NCBI RefSeq assembly: GCF_001719045.1
Contig: NZ_CP015423.1
Coordinates: 2,976,001-3,040,000 of the forward strand
DNA from: Paenibacillus polymyxa
GTDB taxonomy: Bacteria > Bacillota > Bacilli > Paenibacillales > Paenibacillaceae
Reading direction: 5' to 3'
DNA: 64,000 nucleotides
Position 1 is the stretch's first letter; each line of letters starts with the position of its first letter. Positions 45,635-56,244 of the stretch are shown here, in pieces. The translations under genes and the position numbers were made by a program. The notes under the pieces were generated by a model. The model ran no database searches. It was not told the DNA's origin and saw only the letters and a list, made by a program, of their open reading frames with translations.

Positions 45635-47305
45635 ATGGGAGGCTTATCCGTTAAACACATCAGAGCGTGGTGTCTGACGCTGGCTCTAATCGCGCTTCTT
45701 TTCCTGATTGTGATGCCGTTGCTGCAAATCTTTATCCAAAGTGTATATGTTGATGAAAAATTTCAATGGGATGCGCCTTTTCGAACGTTAGCTGCTTCAC
45801 CATTTGCAGGCGTGCTATTCAGTTCAATTTGGCTAGGCATCTGTGTGATTGCAGGAACGACGGTACTTGCACTTCCGCTAGCCTGGATCATGTCCAACAC
45901 TCGTCTTGCACACTGGCGCTGGTTGGATGTCGTGTTGCTGATTCCGTTTATGACCCCGCCCTATATCGGGTCCATGGGCTGGATTTTGTTTATGCAAAAA
46001 AACGGATATCTGGAGCAATTGTTCCCGAACCTGCATTTCTTAACGCCGTCCTTCTTTAGTCTTGGTGGCATGGTGATGATTATGAGTCTGCATCTGTTTC
46101 CATTCCTGTATCTGCTGCTGCGCGGGGCGCTGGTGAGGATTGGCGGGAGCCTGGAAGAGGCGGGAGCCGTAATGGGCGGCGGCTTTCTGTACAGGTTCCG
46201 TCGAATCATTTTACCGCTACTGCTATCAGCTTACGGAATGGGCGCGTTGCTCATTTTCGTTAAAACGATTGCCGAGTTTGGTACCCCCGCTACCTTTGGG
46301 CGACGTATCGGGTATGAGGTCATGACTTCGGAAATCCACAAGTATATTTCCAGTTGGCCTATAGACTTTGGCAAAGCGACGTCAATGGCCTCGGTGCTGT
46401 TAACCGCCTGCCTGCTCATGTGGTATGCGCAGTCGGTGATCAACCGAAAGTTTACGTACAGGCTGGTAGGTGGTAAAGGTTCGCGTCCGTCCCGTCTCCG
46501 TATATCCGGCTGGACTACGGGGCTGAGTGTTGCATTCATTCTATTGTTGCTCATTGCGTCCATTGGCATTCCTTATTTTTCAATTCTTTCAGCCTCGACG
46601 ATGAAGCTGAGGGGAATGGGCCTTGCCTGGGATAATTTGACGCTCGACTCTTACAAGGAACTGCTGTCTTGGGGATCAGAGAGCATGGAGGCGCTCCTGA
46701 ACAGCGTATTTCTCTCTTTGGGCGCTTCGACGCTTGCTGTGGTGCTGGGCACTTGGTTTGCGCTTGTCATTGGCGGCTCACGCACGAGAATCCAACGGAC
46801 AGTTGATGCATTCAGCTTGCTTCCGAATACGGTTCCGGGAATTGTTATGGTGGTCGGCCTGATTTTGTGGTGGAACTCGCCGTGGATGCCGATCCCTTTG
46901 TATAACACATACGGCATGGTCATTCTGACGTATGTTATCTTGTTTGTTCCTTATACGGTGCAGTATGTCAAAAGCGCCTTTACACAGGTGGACACGGGGC
47001 TTTTTCAGGCGGGGCAGGTATTTGGCGGTCGACCGTCTTACATATTCCGCCGGATTGTACTGCCGCTGATTGTACCGGGAATGCTCGCTGGTTGGATGAT
47101 GACATTTACGATCGCTTCACGCGAGCTGGTAGGATCGTTGCTGATTTTGCCGCCATCCGTTCAGACGTCTGCAACCTACATATTTGCACAATTTGAGCAG
47201 GGACAGGTGTCACTTGGGATGGCGATGGCCGTCATATCGGTCGGAATGACCACACTGCTGCTGATCTTAATCGAAAGCTTAAACTCGCAAAGAAAGTGGA
47301 AATGA
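45635..47305 (+). CDS. ABC importer permease, fused two-domain
   Basis: A 556-aa permease containing two BPD_transp_1 (MetI-like) domains in one chain, about 12 helices. Each half ends in the EAA loop that contacts the ATPase (EEAGAVMGGGFLYRFRRIILPLL in the first half; FQAGQVFGGRPSYIFRRIVLPLI in the second). Fused permeases of this kind are typical of ferric-iron (FbpB) and 2-aminoethylphosphonate importers. The gene begins 4 bp after the binding-protein stop codon, without a strong RBS, implying translational coupling. Confidence 0.9.
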   Translation: MGGLSVKHIRAWCLTLALIALLFLIVMPLLQIFIQSVYVDEKFQWDAPFRTLAASPFAGVLFSSIWLGICVIAGTTVLALPLAWIMSNTRLAHWRWLDVVLLIPFMTPPYIGSMGWILFMQKNGYLEQLFPNLHFLTPSFFSLGGMVMIMSLHLFPFLYLLLRGALVRIGGSLEEAGAVMGGGFLYRFRRIILPLLLSAYGMGALLIFVKTIAEFGTPATFGRRIGYEVMTSEIHKYISSWPIDFGKATSMASVLLTACLLMWYAQSVINRKFTYRLVGGKGSRPSRLRISGWTTGLSVAFILLLLIASIGIPYFSILSASTMKLRGMGLAWDNLTLDSYKELLSWGSESMEALLNSVFLSLGASTLAVVLGTWFALVIGGSRTRIQRTVDAFSLLPNTVPGIVMVVGLILWWNSPWMPIPLYNTYGMVILTYVILFVPYTVQYVKSAFTQVDTGLFQAGQVFGGRPSYIFRRIVLPLIVPGMLAGWMMTFTIASRELVGSLLILPPSVQTSATYIFAQFEQGQVSLGMAMAVISVGMTTLLLILIESLNSQRKWK

Positions 47306-47307
47306 TC

Positions 47308-48687
47308 ATGACCAAGCTTAGGATTTGGGGAGGAGCGGGCGAACATGGCCGCTCCTGCTATGTTTTTGAAGGAACGCAGCATCGCGTCATGCTGGATTGT
47401 GGCGTGAAAAAGGAAGGAACCGGACAATATCCGGTTTTTCCGCTGCAAAATGCGGAGAGACTGACTACTGTATTGCTGTCTCATGCACATGAAGATCATT
47501 CCATGGCGCTCCCCTTACTGTACAAGTATGGATACCGGGGAGTGGTCTGGACGACCAAGGCCACCGCTGAGCAGTTAGGCTCCTATTTTCGCTCCTGGCA
47601 TACTTATGTTGAATCGAGAGGAGCCGACTTGCCATACGACGAACAGGATATCCAATCCATTGCTTATCGCTATCTAGAAGATGAAGCGCCAGCAGGAGAA
47701 TGGCTTGAGGCTTGTCCGGGTGTGAGAATCATGTGGGGACGCAGTGGACATTTGGCTGGTGCAGTGTGGTATGTGGTAGAAATGGAAGGGAAGCGGTTGT
47801 TTTTTTCTGGAGATTACAGCCGCGAATCTGAACTTCTTGCTGCCGATGCGCCAGACTTGGGTGTTGGGGAGGGGCTGCATGACTTACCTGAATGGAAGTC
47901 AGAGCCCAATCTAGCGGACATATCCATTATGGACAATGCCTATGGCATGGATATAGACCCGCAGCCTGTTAAGCTGGAGCGGCTGAGGGTCGAGATGGAG
48001 CGGATATTATGGTCTGGAGGTCATGTGTTGTTGCCGGTGCCTGCCTTTGGTAGAGGACAGGACATGATCGTATGGGCTAGCGAGCAATTCCCTGAACAGG
48101 CAATGATTGTAGAGCACGACATATGGCAGGGATTGAAACAGTTAAACCGCTGGAAAGAATGGCTGCGTCCAGAAGCCCCGGCGCGAATAAAACATGTGCT
48201 AAACAGTGACAGGGTCTTCGTGCCTCGTGATGCTGCGGAACGAGTGAGTCTGCTGGAACAGAACCCAACGGTTATTATCATAACAAGAGACGGCATGATG
48301 GATTCCCCACAGGCGCGTTGGTACTATCAGTATCTTTCGGATAACCGCAACATGGGGGAGGGTGAAGATAGCGGAGAAAGCATTAGCAACAGTGTTATAT
48401 TGACCGGGCATGCTCCACAGGGTTCTTTTGGCAAACATCTGTTGGAACGTGCGGATGAAAATGACAGCTGTGTAGCTCGGCATTTGATTTATAAGGTGCA
48501 TCAGGGACTATCAGATGTGCGGCAAATGCTGAAGGAGCTGCCTAGCAAACAGGTTGTACTCGTTCATGCGCCAAAGCTGCAGACCGACCTGGTACGAGAT
48601 GAGTTGATAAGAGAAGGAAATAGTGGATGTGAAGGTCCTGCCAGAAAAGTTCACTCTCTGGAGCCGGGCGCTACACTAGAGGTTTAG
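47308..48687 (+). CDS. MBL-fold hydrolase with beta-CASP-like features
   Basis: A 459-aa metallo-beta-lactamase-fold protein. The metal motif HAHEDH is complete (His59, His61, Asp63, His64). Further features recall the beta-CASP RNA-processing branch: SGDYS, LLPVPAFGRGQDMI, an ILTGHAPQGSFGK segment and a late VLVHAP. Beta-CASP proteins are usually RNA nucleases. It begins 2 bp after the permease stop codon, so it is probably cotranslated with the importer. Whether it is an RNase, or has been recruited to act on the imported compound, is unknown. Confidence 0.82.
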   Translation: MTKLRIWGGAGEHGRSCYVFEGTQHRVMLDCGVKKEGTGQYPVFPLQNAERLTTVLLSHAHEDHSMALPLLYKYGYRGVVWTTKATAEQLGSYFRSWHTYVESRGADLPYDEQDIQSIAYRYLEDEAPAGEWLEACPGVRIMWGRSGHLAGAVWYVVEMEGKRLFFSGDYSRESELLAADAPDLGVGEGLHDLPEWKSEPNLADISIMDNAYGMDIDPQPVKLERLRVEMERILWSGGHVLLPVPAFGRGQDMIVWASEQFPEQAMIVEHDIWQGLKQLNRWKEWLRPEAPARIKHVLNSDRVFVPRDAAERVSLLEQNPTVIIITRDGMMDSPQARWYYQYLSDNRNMGEGEDSGESISNSVILTGHAPQGSFGKHLLERADENDSCVARHLIYKVHQGLSDVRQMLKELPSKQVVLVHAPKLQTDLVRDELIREGNSGCEGPARKVHSLEPGATLEV

Positions 48688-48701
48688 CATCACAATATCA
48701 T

Positions 48702-49862
48702 TCACTTTGTGCCCTCCTGCATCAATCGGAAGGCATCGACTTCTCCAAGTTTGGTCGAGATAGAGCTCCGTCCGGCGCTTTTACGCAGACGGAGCGGTGT
48801 GGCGGTACGCTTAAGCAACGCCTTGATTTCTCCAGGCCCCAGTTCCGGCCTCAGTGAAAGGAGAAGTGCGATGCTTCCGGTCACATGGGAAGTAGCCATA
48901 GAGGTACCGCTCATTTCGTGATGCTTGCCGTGGATCCAGGAGGATGTGATCTTTTCGCCAGGTGCGTACACGTCTACAAATTGCCCCCGGTTGCTGAAAG
49001 GCGCGATGCGTCTGTATTTGTCGGTAGCCCCCACTGAAATCGTCTGGGAATAGCGGGCTGGATAGTCAATACTTCGGCGCTTGCCCTCATTTCCCGAGGA
49101 CGCTACAATCACAATGCCGTTATGATATGCTTTATTCACCATATCAAGTAGTGCCTTGCTGCGCGACTTCATACCAAAGCTCATATTGATGATATCGACA
49201 CGATTTAATACACACCAGTCGATACCAAGGATGATATCGGAGACGTAGGCGGCTCCATTATGATCAAATGCTTTTACGGGATGAATTAAAGCCCGTGGTG
49301 CTACGCCGACCATACCTTCGTCATAGTTGGACGCCGCGATAGTTCCAGCAATATGAGTACCATGGCCGTTATCGTCATAGGGTAGCATGGTTCGGTTAAG
49401 CAAATTAATACCTCTGGCGAGAGAATGACGAAGATCAGGATGTTGAAAATCCGCTCCTGTGTCGATCACACCGATTCTGACCCGATGCCCTGTCGAGGAA
49501 GGCCAAGCCTTGTATGCACGTACCTGTTTGACTCCCCATGGCATGGAAAGGTTCTTTTCTGCTTTTGGTATATGAGCAGTTTCAGCGTGGACCTTCATGC
49601 GGGTATCTTCTTCAACGGTGACACCGTTGTGATATTTGCCCAGCCTGTCTCCCCCTGAAAGCGGAGCGATTAAAGCACGGATTAGTCGGGCCGGTTGTAC
49701 TTGCCGTAATCCCGCAAGCTCGGGTTTCAGCTTCCTGAGATAGGACAGGCATTCCCGGTATTGGTGAGGCTTATCGAACGTGATGATCTGTTTGTTCCGT
49801 CCACTGCCGGACGGCTCCGAAATACCCTCATGCAGACGCTGCAAAAAATCCGGATAGTCCAT
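48702..49862 (-). CDS. Subtilisin-like serine protease (S8), probably intracellular
   Basis: A 386-aa peptidase from the ATG at 49862. The catalytic triad is intact: Asp134 (VIDTGAD), His167 (NGHGTH) and Ser321 (SGTSMATSH), with the oxyanion Asn in SSGNEG. No signal peptide is visible with this start, which fits intracellular or AprX-type S8 proteases; the N-terminal ~105 residues may be a propeptide. GGAGG lies rather far (about 13 bases) upstream of the ATG. The frame stays open for 100 more codons upstream, but they look non-coding. It converges on the beta-CASP gene with only a 14-bp gap. Confidence 0.88.
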   Translation of the reverse strand: MDYPDFLQRLHEGISEPSGSGRNKQIITFDKPHQYRECLSYLRKLKPELAGLRQVQPARLIRALIAPLSGGDRLGKYHNGVTVEEDTRMKVHAETAHIPKAEKNLSMPWGVKQVRAYKAWPSSTGHRVRIGVIDTGADFQHPDLRHSLARGINLLNRTMLPYDDNGHGTHIAGTIAASNYDEGMVGVAPRALIHPVKAFDHNGAAYVSDIILGIDWCVLNRVDIINMSFGMKSRSKALLDMVNKAYHNGIVIVASSGNEGKRRSIDYPARYSQTISVGATDKYRRIAPFSNRGQFVDVYAPGEKITSSWIHGKHHEMSGTSMATSHVTGSIALLLSLRPELGPGEIKALLKRTATPLRLRKSAGRSSISTKLGEVDAFRLMQEGTK

Positions 49863-49922
49863 TTGAGACGGTCCCCCTCCGATGAGCCATGCTGAGGTAT
49901 TGTATGAGCAAGCGTCAACTGC

Positions 49923-49947
49923 GGCATGGGAAACCTGCCCCTTTTTT
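49923..49947 (+). terminator. Possible plus-strand terminator upstream of the S8 gene
   Basis: GGCA-GG pairs with CC-TGCC around a GAAA loop, with a bulged T, followed by CCTTTTTT. No plus-strand gene ends nearby; see the antisense finding. Confidence 0.4.
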
Positions 49948-50059
49948 ATGGAAATAGGCCTGCTTGTCGTGTCAAAGTGGCCGTGGACACATACGATACA
50001 TGGAGGGCATAAGCTCTTGTGCAACAACTTTGGGGGGTTCTCCCGGAGCGGGTACAGTC

Positions 50060-50086
50060 GAAGACGGGGGGGACCCCGTCTTTTTA
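50060..50086 (+). terminator. Plus-strand terminator without an adjacent plus-strand gene
   Basis: AAGACGGGG pairs with CCCCGTCTT and is followed by T residues. It lies between the S8 gene (minus strand) and rpoE. Confidence 0.7.
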
Positions 50087-50266
50087 TGTATGCCGTCTTG
50101 TTTAGAGGGATATTACTGGAAATTATGACGATACCCATCTTTAACTTGCAATTTGCTTCCAAATAGGTTTTACTTAGTTTTGATAATGGATATGTTAGTA
50201 TTGCATGTATCGTGTATGCTCTGAAACATGTTCTTGTGAATTACGTGTGAGAGGAAGTGTCCCTAG

Positions 50267-50818
50267 GTGAGTACCCCACTCAACTTGAAGATTGACCCGG
50301 AGAAAGTCCACGAGACTCCAATGGTGGATTTGGCATTTATGGTATTGAAAGCAGCCAATACTCCGTATTATTACCGTGACCTGATGAAGGAAGTCGCCAA
50401 ATTGCGTGGCTTTTCCGACGAAGAAATTAATGACGTTATTGCTCAGCTATATACTGAAATCAACATTGACGGGCGTTTTGCCTGTGTCGGTACGAATCTG
50501 TGGGGCTTGAAACGTTGGTATCCGGTAGATAAATCCGAAGATGCCCTGACAGGCGCCAAGCGTCCTCGTATTATTAACGACGAAGACGATGACGACGAAG
50601 ATGACTATCATGAGGAAGAAGAAACATACAACTCTGATGACGACTTCGATGCAGATAGCGAAGACGAGGATGGCGAAGATGAGCTGTTCGACGGAGAAGA
50701 AGATGATGATGATAGTGATGAAGACGTAGTTATAGACGATGAAGACCTCAGTGATGAGGAAGATTCAGAAGATGAAAACGACGATGAGTCGACGGAAGAC
50801 GACGATTCGCTTCGTTAG
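50267..50818 (+). CDS. rpoE: DNA-directed RNA polymerase delta subunit
   Basis: Delta subunit of Firmicute RNA polymerase, which increases transcript release and recycling. The N-terminal ~95 residues form the folded HARE-HTH domain (VDLAFMVLKAANTPYYYRDLM...NLWGLKRWYP), and the C-terminal ~80 residues are an almost continuous run of Asp and Glu, as in the family. The start is GTG, with GAGAGGAAG upstream. It precedes pyrG, as in B. subtilis. Confidence 0.96.
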   Translation: MSTPLNLKIDPEKVHETPMVDLAFMVLKAANTPYYYRDLMKEVAKLRGFSDEEINDVIAQLYTEINIDGRFACVGTNLWGLKRWYPVDKSEDALTGAKRPRIINDEDDDDEDDYHEEEETYNSDDDFDADSEDEDGEDELFDGEEDDDDSDEDVVIDDEDLSDEEDSEDENDDESTEDDDSLR

Positions 50819-50829
50819 GAACAGGCTGC

Positions 50830-50856
50830 AAGGGGAGATGCGTTCTCCCCTTTTTC
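50830..50856 (+). terminator. Terminator after rpoE
   Basis: AAGGGGAGA pairs with TCTCCCCTT around a short loop, followed by a T run. Confidence 0.9.
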
Positions 50857-50950
50857 ATGACCGTTTTCTTGAAAACCTCTTCTGATTTAAAGCTTTCAGG
50901 TGGATTCTCTCCAATCTGGTTCAATGGACAAATTAACACGGATAACTTCC

Positions 50951-51059
50951 TTGACAGCGGATTGGACACGGGGTAAACTATTGCTTGGGCTTATGATTGA
51001 TTCACTTATATGTTTGCTTTTTGTATAAAAGTGCCCCGTACTACGGGAGTGCTTTTTTG
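50951..51059 (+). promoter_or_regulatory. pyrG promoter and CTP-sensing attenuator
   Basis: TTGACA (50951-50956), a 17-bp spacer and TAAACT (50974-50979). Eight bases later the predicted transcript begins with GGGC (50987-50990), the start sequence needed for reiterative G addition at low CTP. At 51027-51059 lies a terminator (AAAAGTGC-CCCG paired with CGGG-A-GTGCTTTT, then T) whose 5' arm carries CCCC, able to pair with a 5' poly-G tract as antiterminator. The arrangement fits the known B. subtilis pyrG mechanism. The rest of 50857-51220 holds no gene that I can see. Confidence 0.75.
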
Positions 51060-51217
51060 TTTTTTATAGGGGTGTTTTCACTCATGAAAGAGGGCTAAGG
51101 GCGGCGGGCATGGAAAATGATTCCGCTGCCTTCTTCATGGATGATAATCCGTGCAAACGGGTTACGATAACATCATAATGTCGCCTGAATTTTGCATCTT
51201 ATCTAGGAGGGTTTTGA

Positions 51218-52822
<1,605 letters not shown>

Positions 52823-52836
52823 TGCTATGGCTTGTA

Positions 52837-52863
52837 AGACCTCCTCAGGGAGGTCTTTTTTTA
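52837..52863 (+). terminator. Terminator after pyrG
   Basis: AGACCTCC pairs with GGAGGTCT around TCAG, followed by seven T. Confidence 0.92.
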
Positions 52864-52911
52864 TCCCATGCTTCCTGATTATGAAAGAATATTCCACAAT
52901 TATGTATAAGA

Positions 52912-52941
52912 GCAGGATTTTCTTTTTGCAGGAGCGAATAT
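52912..52941 (+). promoter_or_regulatory. Sigma-H promoter of spo0F
   Basis: GCAGGATTT (52912-52920) fits the sigma-H -35 consensus RNAGGAWTT in full, and AGCGAATAT (52933-52941) fits RNNGAATWW, with a 12-bp spacer. In B. subtilis spo0F has a sigma-H promoter. The leader would be about 85 nt. Confidence 0.75.
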
Positions 52942-53035
52942 AGTTTTAGGTATGGGACGGATATTGTACGTCATCGGACGCTGTTATGGCAATAGCTGCA
53001 TGATCCTCGTTTTAAGATCTTAGGAGGTTAAAACA

Positions 53036-53404
53036 TTGGAAAAGAAGAAAGTATTAATCGTCGATGACCAGAATGGAATACGGATTTTATTGATGGAAGT
53101 GTTCGGAAGTGAGGGTTATGAGACCTTTCAGGCGGCGAACGGGAAAATTGCACTTGAAATTGTTGAGAAGGAACCACCTGATCTGGTTCTGCTCGATATG
53201 AAAATTCCAGGTATGGACGGACTCGAAATTCTGAAGCATCTAAAAACCATGAATCCTGATATCAAGGTTATTATGATGACAGCATATGGAGAACTGGACA
53301 TGATTAAAGAGGCAACGGAGCTAGGTGCGCTAATGCATTTTACCAAGCCCTTTGATATTGACGAAATGCGGATCGCTGTGAACAAGCAACTCAGAGGTGA
53401 TTAG
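53036..53404 (+). CDS. spo0F: Sporulation phosphorelay response regulator Spo0F
   Basis: A 122-aa single-domain response regulator that receives phosphate from sporulation kinases and passes it to Spo0B. The acidic pocket Asp10-Asp11, phospho-acceptor Asp54, Thr82 and Lys104 sit at the same numbers as in B. subtilis Spo0F. No output domain. The start is TTG with AGGAGG eight bases upstream. The gene lies between pyrG and fba, as in B. subtilis, and has a sigma-H type promoter. Confidence 0.95.
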   Translation: MEKKKVLIVDDQNGIRILLMEVFGSEGYETFQAANGKIALEIVEKEPPDLVLLDMKIPGMDGLEILKHLKTMNPDIKVIMMTAYGELDMIKEATELGALMHFTKPFDIDEMRIAVNKQLRGD

Positions 53405-53422
53405 GTGAGTCACTATGGTTGA

Positions 53423-53452
53423 GAACTCTGTTAACACAACAGGGTTTTTTGT
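53423..53452 (+). terminator. Terminator after spo0F
   Basis: AACTCTGTT pairs with AACAGGGTT (one G-T wobble) around AACAC, followed by six T. Confidence 0.8.
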
Positions 53453-53650
53453 TTGTGATTATGGGAAATACTGAAAGTAAATCCTCTCCTTATACAATTC
53501 TATGGAAAAACGGCGTCCTAACGTGATTTTTGTATGTGTTGATATGCAAAAGCTTGTTTAGTATTTAACATGGGTTGTGGTATAATAAGCCCGTATGTGA
53601 TGTCGGCTAAAATATAGACAAACCCAAACACCTTTAGGAGGACTGTAACC

Positions 53651-54505
53651 ATGCCATTGGTATCTATGAAAGACATGTTGAACAAAGCACTCGAAGGAAA
53701 ATATGCAGTAGGTCAATACAACATTAATAACCTGGAGTGGACTCAAGCTATTTTGGGCGCTGCTGAAGAAGAAAAATCCCCAGTAATCTTGGGCGTTTCT
53801 GAAGGCGCAGCACGTCACATGGGCGGATTCTACACTGTTGTTAAAATGGTAGAAGGTCTTATTCATGACATGAAAATCACCGTTCCAGTTGCGATCCATT
53901 TGGACCACGGTTCCAGCTTTGAAAAATGTAAAGAAGCTATCGACGCTGGTTTCACATCCGTTATGATTGACGATTCCCACAGCCCGATCGACACAAACAT
54001 TGCTACAACGAAAAAAGTGGTTGAATATGCTCATTCCAAAGGCGTTTCTGTTGAAGCTGAAGTTGGAATGGTTGGCGGTCAAGAGGATGATGTTGTCGGC
54101 GACGTAATGTACGCTAAGCTGGACGACTGTCTGCGTATCGTTAACGAAACAGGTATCGATACACTGGCACCTGCACTGGGTTCCGTACACGGACCTTACA
54201 AAGGCGAGCCAAACCTCGGATTCAAAGAAATGGAAGAGATCTGCAATGCAATCAAACTTCCACTCGTTCTGCACGGTGGTACTGGTATCCCAACACATGA
54301 CATTAAAAAAGCAATCTCTCTGGGAACTTCCAAAATCAATGTAAACACTGAGAACCAAATCGTATTTGCGAAAGTGGTTCGTGAAGTGCTTGCTGAGAAA
54401 CCGGATGCTTATGACCCACGTACATTCATCGCTCCAGGTCGTGAAGCGATTAAACAAACCGTTATCGGTAAAATTCGTGAGTTCGGTTCCAACAACAAAG
54501 CGTAA
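53651..54505 (+). CDS. fba: Fructose-1,6-bisphosphate aldolase, class II
   Basis: Zinc-dependent glycolytic aldolase, 284 aa. The catalytic Asp85 and zinc ligand His86 lie in HLDHG, and the other zinc histidines in SVHGPYKG (His180) and LHGGTG (His208). An extended -10 (TGGTATAAT ending at 53586) lies upstream. The RBS AGGAGGAC precedes the ATG. High conservation and codon use typical of a strongly expressed gene. Confidence 0.97.
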   Translation: MPLVSMKDMLNKALEGKYAVGQYNINNLEWTQAILGAAEEEKSPVILGVSEGAARHMGGFYTVVKMVEGLIHDMKITVPVAIHLDHGSSFEKCKEAIDAGFTSVMIDDSHSPIDTNIATTKKVVEYAHSKGVSVEAEVGMVGGQEDDVVGDVMYAKLDDCLRIVNETGIDTLAPALGSVHGPYKGEPNLGFKEMEEICNAIKLPLVLHGGTGIPTHDIKKAISLGTSKINVNTENQIVFAKVVREVLAEKPDAYDPRTFIAPGREAIKQTVIGKIREFGSNNKA

Positions 54506-54613
54506 TAATGAATCAAACTGGTCGTGCGTCTGCACAGGCTAGATGTATTTCTTAGTTGTAGCTGTAGTTCTGCTGCACAAAATATTTAAATCTGTACAGT
54601 TGAATAGTTTGGT

Positions 54614-54651
54614 ATGGAAAGCACACCGCTTAGCCGGTGTCTTTCCATTTT
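54614..54651 (+). terminator. Terminator after fba
   Basis: GGAAAG-CACACCG pairs with CGGTGT-CTTTCC, followed by ATTTTC. Confidence 0.8.
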
Positions 54652-54731
54652 CACCACTAAAAAAGTTAAAAGTTTATGATTGAGATTATTGTTTGACCGA
54701 CTGCAAAACACGTAGGGGGACCCTCAAGCTT

Positions 54732-55985
54732 ATGGAAAAATTGATGATCACCGGTGGACGGCCGCTTCAAGGTACAGTTTCCATCAGCGGTGCCAAAAAC
54801 AGTGCCATCGCCTTGATTCCCGCAGCCATTCTGGCAGAGTCGGAAGTCATTTTGGACAATTTGCCACTGTTGAGTGATGTGGCGGTGTATTCCGAAATAC
54901 TGGAGGAACTTGGTGCAACGGTTACCTGGGAAGGTAGCCAGATGAAAATAGATCCTTCCTCCATTAAATCCATTCCTATGCCGAATGGGCCTGTTAAGAA
55001 ATTACGAGCCTCTTATTATATGATGGGAGCCATGCTGGGCAGATTCAAGGAAGCGATCATCGGTTTGCCAGGAGGGTGCAATTTCGAACCCCGGCCCATT
55101 GATCAGCATATCAAAGGTTTCGAAGCGCTGGGTGCCACGGTTACGAACGAGCACGGCGCTATTCATTTGCACGCTAAAGAACTGCGCGGAACTAAGATTT
55201 ATTTGGATGTTAGCAGCGTAGGCGCTACCATTAATATTATGCTGGCGGCTGCACGTGCCAAAGGCGCCACAATTATCGAAAATGCGGCTAAAGAGCCTGA
55301 GATTATAGATGTAGCAACTCTTTTAAACTCGATGGGGGCTATTATTAAAGGTGCCGGTACGGAAACGATTCGAATTGAAGGTGTGTCGGAGCTGCATGGC
55401 TGCCGTCATTCCATCATACCTGACCGTATACAAGCGGGCACATATATGATTGCTGCTGCGGCAACCCGTGGAAATGTATTGATTGACAATGTAATACCCA
55501 AACATATGGAGGCTCTCACTGCAAAAATGCAGGAAATGGGCATCGGCATCGAGGAATATGATGAAAGCATTCGCGTACTGGGTGCACCTTCCTATGAACA
55601 TGTCGACGTTAAAGCCTTGATATACCCCGGATTCGCTACAGATTTACAATCTCCCATGACCAGCTTGCTTACCCAAGCGCAGGGTGTCAGTGTATTGAGC
55701 GATTTTGTGTACAGCAATCGTTTTAAGCACGTCCCTGAGCTGGTGCGTATGGGGGCTAAAATTCGCGTAGAGGGTCGGTCTGCCATTATAGAGGGTGGTC
55801 AACTGAATGCAGCTAAAGTAAAAGCGGCAGATCTGCGCGCCGGAGCGGCCCTTGTCATTGCTGGACTTACAGTAAGCGAAGGTGTAACTGAGGTGACGGG
55901 TGTCGAGTACATTGACCGTGGTTATGATCACCTTGTTTCCAACCTGCGTCTTTTAGGTGCGGATGTATGGCGGCAGACTGAATAA
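54732..55985 (+). CDS. murA: UDP-N-acetylglucosamine 1-carboxyvinyltransferase
   Basis: First committed enzyme of peptidoglycan precursor synthesis and target of fosfomycin. The 417-aa protein has Lys22 (SGAKNSA) and the catalytic Cys116 in [14 protein letters not shown]; Cys rather than Asp predicts fosfomycin sensitivity. Firmicutes often have two paralogues; position after fba points to the murAB/murZ copy. The start at 54732 (MEKLMITGG) is chosen by homology; the GGGGG upstream is distant, so a downstream ATG is also possible. The transaldolase gene found here in B. subtilis is missing. Confidence 0.94.
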   Translation: MEKLMITGGRPLQGTVSISGAKNSAIALIPAAILAESEVILDNLPLLSDVAVYSEILEELGATVTWEGSQMKIDPSSIKSIPMPNGPVKKLRASYYMMGAMLGRFKEAIIGLPGGCNFEPRPIDQHIKGFEALGATVTNEHGAIHLHAKELRGTKIYLDVSSVGATINIMLAAARAKGATIIENAAKEPEIIDVATLLNSMGAIIKGAGTETIRIEGVSELHGCRHSIIPDRIQAGTYMIAAAATRGNVLIDNVIPKHMEALTAKMQEMGIGIEEYDESIRVLGAPSYEHVDVKALIYPGFATDLQSPMTSLLTQAQGVSVLSDFVYSNRFKHVPELVRMGAKIRVEGRSAIIEGGQLNAAKVKAADLRAGAALVIAGLTVSEGVTEVTGVEYIDRGYDHLVSNLRLLGADVWRQTE

Positions 55986-56244
55986 TTAAACCATGCAATT
56001 TTTTCGAACTCCCGGAACGAAAGCAATAGAACGGGCAACACCTATGCAGCCGCTGCTTGATACAAGATTGTGGTTCATACCTAACAATCTTTTATCGGAA
56101 AACCGGAATAATTCGGTATAATTCAGGCAGATGGCTGCATAACTTTATTTGTTTTGGTTAAAATTATGTTAATGGTGTTTATGATATCATTGTCTATCAT
56201 TTAGATGTATGAATGGACTTAATAATTGAATAGGTGGTTATTAT

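Noticed and set aside
49882..50166. Plus-strand ORF of 94 codons, and a shorter TTG start at 50017 with a GGAGG before it
   Set aside because: It would explain the orphan terminator at 50060, but that terminator lies inside the frame, and the predicted sequence looks random; not supportable as a gene.
51099..51137. GGCGGCGG/CCGCTGCC hairpin in the pyrG leader as a second terminator
   Set aside because: The stem is good, but the following bases are TTCTTC rather than a T run, so I do not call it a terminator.
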